From Frigoriglobus tundricola (lineage in GTDB: Bacteria > Planctomycetota > Planctomycetia > Gemmatales > Gemmataceae): DNA of 64,000 nt. The notes below the pieces were generated by a model. It did not search any database. It was given only the letters and a program-made list of their open reading frames with translations, and was not told the DNA's origin. Positions 15,610 to 22,876 of the stretch are shown here, one piece after another. Every line of letters begins with the position of its first letter. Positions within the stretch are counted from its first letter, which is position 1. A program made the position numbers and the translations under genes. Location: the NCBI RefSeq assembly GCF_013128195.2, contig NZ_CP053452.2, positions 5,146,001 through 5,210,000 of the forward strand, in the 5' to 3' direction.

Positions 15610-18480
15610 ATGTCGCGCTACCTCGTCGGAATCGATCTCGGCACCACGAACATCGCCGTGGCCTACGTGGACACGGCGAGCAAGGCCGCCGGCGGGCCGC
15701 GGTTGCACACGTTCAAGGTGCCGCAAGTCGTCGCGGCCGGGCAGGTGCAGGACCGGGACCTCCTCCCGTCGTTCCTGTACATCCCGGGGCCGCACGACCT
15801 CGCGCCCGGCGCGATCGACCTCCCCTGGAAGAAGAACCCGCCCGATACGGCGGGGCTGTTCGCGCGCAACCACGGGGCGAAGGTGCCCGGGCGGCAGGTG
15901 TCGAGCGCGAAGTCGTGGCTGTGCCACCCCGGCGTGGACCGGACGGCGCCGCTCCTGCCCTGGGCCGGGCCGCCCGACGTGCCGCGGCTCTCGCCGCTCG
16001 AGGTCTCGGCCAAATACCTCAAACACCTTGTGGAAGCGTGGAACGCGGTTCCGAACCGCAAGGACGCCGACAAACTCGAAGAGCAAACGGTGGTGGTCAC
16101 CGTGCCGGCGTCGTTCGACGACGTCGCGCGGAACCTCACCGCCGAGGCCGCGAAGCAGGCCGGGCTGAAGCACGTCACGCTGCTCGAAGAACCTCAAGCG
16201 GCGTTTTACGCGTGGCTCGGCACGCACTCGCCCCAGGAAGCCGGGATGCTCAAGCCCGGGATGCGGTGCCTGGTGGTCGATGTCGGCGGCGGCACCTCCG
16301 ACTTCAGCCTGATCCGGGCCGGTGAGGAGAAGGGCGAACTCACCTTCATCCGCGACGCCGTCGGCGACCACCTGCTGCTCGGCGGCGACAACATGGACCT
16401 CGCGCTCGCGAAGGCCGTTGAGCAGAAGCTCCCCGGCGGGCGCCTCGAAGCGGCGCAGTTCGGCGCACTCGTGCAGGCGTGCCGCGGCGCGAAAGAGGCG
16501 CTCCTCGCCAGCCCCCCGCCGCCCACGTATCCGGTCACGGTGATGGGCAAGGGCCGGTCGGTGGTCGGCGGCACGGTGTCGGTGAACATCACCCCGCAGG
16601 ACGTGGCCGCGACGCTCTTCGACGGTTTTTTCCCGCTCACCCCGTTCGACGCCGATCCGACGCGGGGCGCCCGTACCGGCCTTCAGGAAATGGGCCTCCC
16701 CTACGTCTCGGACCCGGCGGTGAGCAAACACCTCGCGGCGTTCATCCGACAGCACGTACCGGCCGGTGAGAGCGTCGATGCCATCCTCTTCAACGGCGGC
16801 GTGTTCCAGCCCGATGTGCTGCGGCAGCGGGTGATCGACGTCATGCGCCCCTGGTTCGACCAACCGGCCAGTACCTGGGACCCGCTCGTTCTGACCAGCC
16901 CGTCGCTCGATCTGGCGGTGGCGTGGGGCGCGGCCTACTTTGCGTGGCTGAAGCACTCGGGCGGGCGCCGCATCGGCGGCGGCATCCCGCGGTCCTACTA
17001 CGTGGCGGTGGAAACGGACACGCCCAGCCGCGGGGCCCACGCCGACGGCGTTCCGGTACTGTGCGTCGTGCCGCGGCGGATGCAGGAGGGCGAAGAGGTC
17101 CACATGCCGTCGCCCGTACTGGAACTGGCCCTCGGCGAACCGGTCCTGTTCCCGCTGTACACGTCCACCGTTCGCGGCGACGATAAACCGGGTCAGGTGT
17201 TGCGGCTCTCGGAAGAGTCGCTGATGCGGCTCCCGCCGCTGCACACCATCTTGCGCGGCGGGAAGCGGTCGGGGGCCAAGCGCGTGCCCGTCACGCTCGC
17301 GGCGAAGTGTACCGAGATCGGCACGCTGGAGCTGTACTGCGAGTCGAAGGAGGGGAACCGCTGGCGGCTGGAGTTCAACGTCCGCGACGTGCTGCGCGAG
17401 CCGACCAAAGAGGACGAGGAGGCCGACGCGAGCGCGGGCGTCATCGACGTGTTCCCGGAAGAGAAGGTGCAAGCGGCCGGCGGGTTGGTCAACCAGGTGT
17501 TTGGTGATTCGGGGGCTACGGGCGTCTCACCCGCTCCGAACGCGGGAGAAGCGGGCGACACGCCCGCGGTCCCGGGGGTCACCACCTCCGACCTCCCGAA
17601 GCTATTGGAGGCCGCACTGGAATCGCCGCGGAGCGACTGGCCGACGGGATTGTGCCGGCGGATGTGGGAGTTCCTCGAAGCGGGCGCCGCGGGGCGCGCG
17701 AAATCGCCGGGGCACCTGTCCCGGTGGTACAATCTGACGGGCTTCGTGTTGCGCCCCGGGTTCGGCGACCCGGTGGACCGCTACCGGGTCGAGGCGCTGT
17801 GGAAGCTCATTACGGCGGCGGCGAGCGGTCAGGGTACCGGGCCGAAGAAGCCGACCGTGCCCGAGGGCGGCGCGGACTACTGGATCATGTGGCGGCGGGT
17901 GAGCGGCGGGCTGAACGCGGCGCTCCAGCAGGCGCTGTTTTCGCGGCTGAAGCCCGCGCTCCTGCCGGCGAAGGGCAAGGCGTTCTCCCGACCACCCGCG
18001 AACGAGTACGCCGAGATGTGGCGCGCCGCCGCGAGCCTGGAGCGCCTGGACGCCCGGACCAAAGAGGCGCTCGGCGCGGCGGTGCTCCGCGACTGCAAGA
18101 AGCCCCCGGTGCCGACCTACGCCTTCTGGGCGCTGACGCGGCTCGGCTCCCGCGTGCAACTGTACGGCCCGCTGAACAGCGTCGTTCACCCCGAGATCGT
18201 GGAGCAGTGGGTCGACGACCTGCTCCCGTTCGTTCCGACCAACGACAGCGAGAAGAACGGCTGGCTGTTCTGCCTGTCTCAGCTCGCCCGGTTGAGCGGG
18301 CTGCGGGCGGTGGACGTGAGCGATACGACCCGCTCCCGCGTCCTCGGCGTGCTGCGGGCGCACCCGTGCCCCGGCGCCTGGAAGCGCGTGGTGGAAGAGG
18401 TCGTCGCCCCGGAGGGCGAGGAACGGTCGCGGATGTTCGGCGAGAGCCTGCCCATCGGGTTACGATTGTCGGGCGGGTGA
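15610..18480 (+). CDS. Hsp70-family protein with long C-terminal extension
   Basis: ATP-binding chaperone-like protein, 956 residues, much longer than DnaK (about 640). The actin-like ATPase domain spans about residues 1-440: phosphate 1 motif LVGIDLGTTNIAVAY, phosphate 2 CLVVDVGGGTSDFSLI, and an adenosine-like region ILFNGGVFQPDVLRQRV. No classic DnaK substrate domain or EEVD tail is visible; the C-terminal 300 residues are helical and of unknown role. Residues 633-656 (GATGVSPAPNAGEAGDTPAV) are encoded by a family C repeat and look like an unstructured linker insert. It starts immediately after a family D repeat. Confidence 0.88.
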   Translation: MSRYLVGIDLGTTNIAVAYVDTASKAAGGPRLHTFKVPQVVAAGQVQDRDLLPSFLYIPGPHDLAPGAIDLPWKKNPPDTAGLFARNHGAKVPGRQVSSAKSWLCHPGVDRTAPLLPWAGPPDVPRLSPLEVSAKYLKHLVEAWNAVPNRKDADKLEEQTVVVTVPASFDDVARNLTAEAAKQAGLKHVTLLEEPQAAFYAWLGTHSPQEAGMLKPGMRCLVVDVGGGTSDFSLIRAGEEKGELTFIRDAVGDHLLLGGDNMDLALAKAVEQKLPGGRLEAAQFGALVQACRGAKEALLASPPPPTYPVTVMGKGRSVVGGTVSVNITPQDVAATLFDGFFPLTPFDADPTRGARTGLQEMGLPYVSDPAVSKHLAAFIRQHVPAGESVDAILFNGGVFQPDVLRQRVIDVMRPWFDQPASTWDPLVLTSPSLDLAVAWGAAYFAWLKHSGGRRIGGGIPRSYYVAVETDTPSRGAHADGVPVLCVVPRRMQEGEEVHMPSPVLELALGEPVLFPLYTSTVRGDDKPGQVLRLSEESLMRLPPLHTILRGGKRSGAKRVPVTLAAKCTEIGTLELYCESKEGNRWRLEFNVRDVLREPTKEDEEADASAGVIDVFPEEKVQAAGGLVNQVFGDSGATGVSPAPNAGEAGDTPAVPGVTTSDLPKLLEAALESPRSDWPTGLCRRMWEFLEAGAAGRAKSPGHLSRWYNLTGFVLRPGFGDPVDRYRVEALWKLITAAASGQGTGPKKPTVPEGGADYWIMWRRVSGGLNAALQQALFSRLKPALLPAKGKAFSRPPANEYAEMWRAAASLERLDARTKEALGAAVLRDCKKPPVPTYAFWALTRLGSRVQLYGPLNSVVHPEIVEQWVDDLLPFVPTNDSEKNGWLFCLSQLARLSGLRAVDVSDTTRSRVLGVLRAHPCPGAWKRVVEEVVAPEGEERSRMFGESLPIGLRLSGG
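17508..17578 (+). repeat. Palindromic element family C, copy in the Hsp70-like gene
   Basis: An inverted pair, ACGGGCGTCTCACCCGCT and AGCGGGCGACACGCCCGC, followed by GGTCCCGGGG. It matches the inner palindrome of the intergenic element at 56780-56898 (GCGGCCGAGACGGCCGCGGTCCCAGGG). The frame is kept open across it. Confidence 0.65.
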
Positions 18481-18489
18481 ACGCGAAAG

Positions 18490-18610
18490 ACCCGCCCCCA
18501 ACCCCTCCCTGAAGGGAGGTGAGCAAGACACCGAAGGTCCCGATTCGCTTCTCGTTGCAGCCGTGCCCCTTTCTCCCCCTCCCTGCAGGGAGGGGGTCGG
18601 GGGGTGGGTC
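18490..18610 (+). repeat. Palindromic element family A, intergenic copy
   Basis: Same terminal hairpins (CCCTCCCTGAAGGGAGG; CCCTCCCTGCAGGGAGGG) and outer tails as the intragenic copies, with a more diverged core. It fills most of the spacer between the Hsp70-like stop (18480) and the histidine kinase start (18624). Confidence 0.8.
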
Positions 18611-18623
18611 CAAGAGCAATCCC

Positions 18624-20262
18624 ATGCTGACACTCACGGTCGTCAACAAGCTCGAAACGCAGCAGCTCTCGCACCACACCGGGCCGCTGGAGTTCGGCCG
18701 CGGGCCGGCCCGCACCGGCACGGCGCGGGTCGTGGTCAAGGACGCGTTCGTCTCGCGCGACCACGTCCGCCTCGAAGAGGTCCCCGGCCGCAAGGTGAAG
18801 GTCACCAACCTGAGCGCCCGGGCGCCGGTCACGGTGGACGGGCACGCGGTCCTCAACCCCGGCGCCGACTGCGATTACCTGTTGCCCGTGCGCCTCGCCC
18901 TGGGCGAGACCGTGGTGGACGTGGACGCCGGCGAGGCCGAGCCGCTGTCGGTGAACGCGCTGCGCACCATCGCCGCCCCCCGCGGCGGGGGGCGCGGCCG
19001 GGGGCGGCACCGTCGTCGCGCCGCCCCCGCCGCTCATCGACCGGAGCGAGGCCGCCAAGCCGGAAGAGATCGTCGAGTGGCTGGAGACGGTCGTCAACGT
19101 GCAAAAGGCCGGGGACCGCGAGACGTTCTACAAGCAGGCCGCCGACGCGCTCGTGGAGAAGATCGGCCTGGACTCCGGCATCGTTCTCGTGAAGGACGGC
19201 GACGCGTGGCGGGTGACCGCGCACGCCACCAAGGACGAGCAGGCGAAGGGCCGGGCGTTCAGCCACGCCCTGCTCAACCAGGCGCTCGCCGGGAAGCGGA
19301 CGTTCTACATCGGTGCGGCCGCGGCCGGCGGCGGGGAGAGCCTCGTCGGCGTGCAGGGCGTCGTCGTGTCGCCGTTCTTCGACGCGCGGGGGACCGTCTG
19401 CGGCGTGGTGTACGGGAGCCGGATGCAGCGGGCGCGGGGCCGCGAGATCGGGCCGCTCGAAGCGCAGGTGACGCAGCTGCTCGCGACGGCGGTCGGGGCG
19501 GGGCTCCAGCGCCTGGAGCGCGACGAGGAGGCGAACCGGCTGCGGGTCGCCAAGGAGGCGGCGGAAGAGGCCGACCGCACCAAGAGCGGCTTCCTGGCGA
19601 TGGTCAGCCACGAACTCCGCACCCCGCTCACCACCATCATCGGCTACTCCGAGATCCTGCTCGAACAGGCCGAGGCCGACAACCTGCCGCAGTACACCGC
19701 CGACCTGAAGCAGGTCCACTCCGCGGGCCAGCACCTGCTGGCCCTCATCAACGACATCCTCGACTTCTCGAAGATCGAGGCCGGCAAGCTGGAGATCGCG
19801 CGCGACGCCTACGCGCCCGCGAGCCTGATCCGCGACCTGATGGTGTCGGTGGAGCCGCTGGCGAAGAAGAACGACAACCGGCTGGAGGTGGACTGCCCGG
19901 CGGACCTGGGCAAGGGCGTCGGCGACCCGACCCGCATCCGCCAGTGCGTGCTGAACCTGGTGGGCAACGCGTGCAAGTTCACGAAGAGCGGCGTGGTGAA
20001 GGTGTCCGCCCGGCGCGACGGCGACCTGCTGAAAGTCGTGGTGGCGGACACCGGCCTCGGCATGACCCCGGAGCAGGTGGGGCGGCTGTTCCAGGCGTTC
20101 ACCCAGGTGGACGCGACCGCCGGGCGCAAGTACGGCGGGACCGGCCTGGGGCTGGCGATCAGCCAGAAACTCTGCACCGCGATGGGCGGCCGGATCACCG
20201 TCGCGAGCGAAGCCGGCAAGGGCAGCACGTTCACCATGACCATCAAGGCCGTGCTGGGGTAG
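18624..20262 (+). CDS. FHA-GAF sensor histidine kinase, apparent frameshift
   Basis: Two-component sensor kinase, probably cytoplasmic as no membrane segment is seen. The N-terminal FHA domain (about residues 1-100; LEFGRGPA, VSRDHVRLEE) is followed by a proline-rich linker. A GAF-like domain (SGIVLVKDGDAWRVTAHA onward) comes next, then HisKA with the phosphorylated His in SHELRTPLTTIIGYSE. The ATP-binding domain has an N box NLVGNACKF, G1 DTGLGMTP and G2 GGTGLGLAIS. The FHA part reads in one frame and everything from GGGTVVAPPPPLIDRSEA in another. The switch lies in the G-rich stretch about 18985-19005, and one extra base explains it. Start ATG at 18624. No response regulator is adjacent. 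Confidence 0.8.
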
Positions 20263-20340
20263 GGCATCTTGTAAATCCCTTATGGTAAAAAAGCGTTGCG
20301 GGCCGAGGCGGGATTCATATTGCGGTCGAACCGAGGTCGA

Positions 20341-20658
20341 GTGACGGACCCGCTCCTGTCGCGCATCACAATCGACCCGGCGGTGTGTCACGGAAAGCCG
20401 CGTATCCGCGGGCGGCGTTACCCGGCCGAGGTGCGCCTCGACCTGCTCAGCTCCGGCATGACGGGCGATGACACCCTCGCCGACTACGAAGACCTGGAAC
20501 GCGACGATCTGCTCGCGGTCCTCGCTTACGCCGCGCGCCCGGTCCGCACCAAGCGGATTCAGCCGGTGGGCCGTGATGGCCTCAATTCGGATGATTCCCT
20601 CAAGCTGCTCTTGACGCGCCCTTCCGGCTGGGTATCTCTGCACGCCTCAATCGAGTGA
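20341..20658 (+). CDS. DUF433 domain protein, antitoxin-like
   Basis: Small protein with the DUF433 winged-helix pattern (LSRITIDPAVCHGKPRIRGRR, SSGMTGDDTLADYEDLERDDLLAVLAYAAR). The family is usually an antitoxin paired with a DUF5615 PIN-like toxin gene just downstream. No such partner is seen here: the next gene is the FlgI-like protein. The C-terminal 30 residues after YAAR do not look family-like and may be read-through into old toxin sequence. The GTG start is preceded by GAGG at 20332-20335. Confidence 0.7.
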   Translation: MTDPLLSRITIDPAVCHGKPRIRGRRYPAEVRLDLLSSGMTGDDTLADYEDLERDDLLAVLAYAARPVRTKRIQPVGRDGLNSDDSLKLLLTRPSGWVSLHASIE

Positions 20659-20732
20659 CTGTGTGTTCGCGGCGGGTGGCCCGGTTCGGGGGAATCGGGC
20701 GGTCGGCCGCGCCACCGTTCAAGGACGAACGC

Positions 20733-22739
20733 ATGAACCCGGCGTGGCAACTCGCGGCGGCCCTGAGTCGGCGCAACTTCTTGGCGTGGTCGGCCGCGCT
20801 CGGCGCCGCCGGACTGGCCGGGTGCAAGAACGCGCCCGACCCGGCGAAGAAGGTGCAACCGCGGTCGCAGATCGGGGAGGACCCGGCCGACCCGGACGCG
20901 GTCGTGACGATCGGCTCCAAGACGAAGGTCGGGAACTGTGAGACGATCGAGGTGAGCGGCATCTCGATCGTGTACCAGTTGCCCGGGACCGGCAGCAGCC
21001 CGCCGCAGGGCGGCTGGCGGACGATGCTCGAAGACAACCTGAAGAAGCTGAAGGGCGACCAGCCCCTCAACGTCCGGCAGCTCCTCGACAGCCCGACCCG
21101 GACCGCCTCGCTCGTCATCGTCTCCGCACGCATCCCGCCCGGCGCGCGGAAGAACGACCCGGTCGACGTGCAGGTCACGCTGCCCCAGGAGAGCAGGACG
21201 ACGAGCCTGCAAGGGGGCGTGCTGTTCCCGTGCGACCTGCTCACCTCCGACACCACCGGCAACATCCACACGCAGGTGCACAACGGGGCGCCGTCCGGGC
21301 CGGCCGGCCGGCTGCTCCTCGGGAACGTGTGGGCAAAGGCCCAGGGGCCGCTCGTGGCCGGTAACTTCGAGGTGGACGGCGGCAAGGCCGCCCCGGCCAA
21401 CGTGGACGCGGACGGCCGCCCGGTGTACCGCGCCGGGATCATCCCCGGCGGCGGCAAAGTGACCACGCACCGGCCGTACTTCCTGGTGCTGAACGAGAGC
21501 GACCAGACCGCCCCGGTCTGCGCCTCCGTCGCCGAGCGGCTGAACACCACCTTCCACTCCACGTCGGACCCGAACCTGAAGGTGGCCGACGCCAAGAACC
21601 GCGAGTACCTCCTGGTGAACGTGCCCGCGGCGTACCAGCACAACCACTACCGCTTCCTGGTCGTCGCGCGGCTGGTGCCGTACACGCCGCTGGCGGCCGG
21701 GAGCCGGTACCGGCAGAAGCTGGAAGAGGAGCTGCTGGACCCGGTCACCACGATCACCGCGGCGCTCCGGCTGGAGGCGCTCGGCGGCGACTGCCGGCGG
21801 AGCCTGCGGATCGGGCTCGAGAGCTCGTCGCCCTGGGTCCGGTTCGCCGCGGCCGAGGCCCTCGCGTACCTCGGCCAGACCGACGGCGCGGGCGAACTGG
21901 CCCGGCTCGCCGAGGACCACCCGGCGCTCCGCGCCCAGTGCCTGACCGCCCTCGCGTCCCTGAACGACGCGGCCGGTACCGACCGCCTCGTGGAGATGCT
22001 GACCAGCCCGGACGCCGAGCTCCGCCAGGGGGCGTTCATCGCGCTGCGCCTGGCCGACGAGAAGCACCCGGCGCTCAACGGCACGCTGATGAACCGGTCG
22101 TACTGGCTGCACCGCGTAGCCGGCGGCCCCGACGCGCCCTCGGCCGTTCACCTGACCGGCACGGGCCGGAGCGAGGTCGTCCTGTTCGGCTCCGTGAAGC
22201 TCCGCGGCCCGCTGCCGCCGGTCGCGGTGGGCACCGATTACACGGTGTCCCTGCCCGCCGGCCAGGCCAAGGCCAAGGTGACACAGGTGGTGAAGGGGGC
22301 CGAGGACGCCGAGGTGAAAGAGTACACGTGCGAGCCCACGCTCGCGGCGGTGCTGTCCACGCTGGCCACCCTCCGCGGCGGCTACAGCGAGGCGATCGAA
22401 CTGGTCCGCAAGCTGGCCCGCGTCGAGGCGCTCGACGCCCAACTGGTGCTGAACGCGACCCCGCACGAGCTGAGCGTGCAACAGCTGTGCACGTTCGCCA
22501 AGACCGACTCGACGCTGGCCAAGGCGAACCAGGAAGTGGCCCGCATCGGCTCCGTCAACCCGGCGGTGGATGCCAACGGGTTCGAGCTGCCCGTCGTCCA
22601 GGACGCCCCGGTGGTCCCGGCCGGTGCCCCGCTGGTGAAGCCCCCGCTCAACCGCGACCCCGGCCGCCTCTTCGGCCCGAAGCGCGCCTCGGACGCGCCG
22701 CTGCTGGACCCGGCGGTCGTGCCCGCGGGCGGACAGTGA
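20733..22739 (+). CDS. FlgI-like (flagellar P-ring type) lipoprotein with HEAT-like repeats
   Basis: Exported lipoprotein, 668 residues. The N-terminus has a twin-arginine pattern (LSRRNFLAWSAALG) and a lipobox LAGC, so a Tat-exported lipoprotein is likely. The next part resembles FlgI, the P-ring protein: ISIVYQLPGTGSSPPQGGWR, then ASLVIVSARIPPGARKNDPVDV and TTSLQGGVLFPCDL. Between about residues 350 and 460 lie HEAT-like helical repeats (VRFAAAEALAYLGQTD, LRAQCLTALASLND, LRQGAFIALRLAD), absent from normal FlgI. No other flagellar gene is nearby. A flagellar role is doubtful; it may be a repurposed envelope protein. The ATG at 20733 follows AAGGA. Confidence 0.75.
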   Translation: MNPAWQLAAALSRRNFLAWSAALGAAGLAGCKNAPDPAKKVQPRSQIGEDPADPDAVVTIGSKTKVGNCETIEVSGISIVYQLPGTGSSPPQGGWRTMLEDNLKKLKGDQPLNVRQLLDSPTRTASLVIVSARIPPGARKNDPVDVQVTLPQESRTTSLQGGVLFPCDLLTSDTTGNIHTQVHNGAPSGPAGRLLLGNVWAKAQGPLVAGNFEVDGGKAAPANVDADGRPVYRAGIIPGGGKVTTHRPYFLVLNESDQTAPVCASVAERLNTTFHSTSDPNLKVADAKNREYLLVNVPAAYQHNHYRFLVVARLVPYTPLAAGSRYRQKLEEELLDPVTTITAALRLEALGGDCRRSLRIGLESSSPWVRFAAAEALAYLGQTDGAGELARLAEDHPALRAQCLTALASLNDAAGTDRLVEMLTSPDAELRQGAFIALRLADEKHPALNGTLMNRSYWLHRVAGGPDAPSAVHLTGTGRSEVVLFGSVKLRGPLPPVAVGTDYTVSLPAGQAKAKVTQVVKGAEDAEVKEYTCEPTLAAVLSTLATLRGGYSEAIELVRKLARVEALDAQLVLNATPHELSVQQLCTFAKTDSTLAKANQEVARIGSVNPAVDANGFELPVVQDAPVVPAGAPLVKPPLNRDPGRLFGPKRASDAPLLDPAVVPAGGQ

Positions 22740-22744
22740 GAAGA

Positions 22745-22867
22745 ACGTGGGCGGTGGGCAGTGAGCAGAGCAAGAAAGAAGTCCCGCACAGGAGGACGGG
22801 TGGCGAACCCGGTGGGTGGTGACGGTCAGAACGTGTGTCTGCCCACTGCCCACTGCCCGCTCCCCAC
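22745..22867 (+). repeat. Palindromic spacer element, family F
   Basis: The left arm GTGGGCGGTGGGCAGTGAGC (22746-22765) is inverted as CTGCCCACTGCCCACTGCCC plus GCTCCCCACT (22838-22867). It occupies the entire FlgI-like to smc spacer and ends 9 bases before the smc ATG. Confidence 0.7.
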
Positions 22868-22876
22868 TGTTCGACC

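Noticed and set aside
20559..22853. 764-codon minus-strand open frame opposite the FlgI-like gene.
   Set aside because: Low-information Arg/Val/Gly/His-rich composition; the plus-strand protein has a signal peptide and domain motifs.
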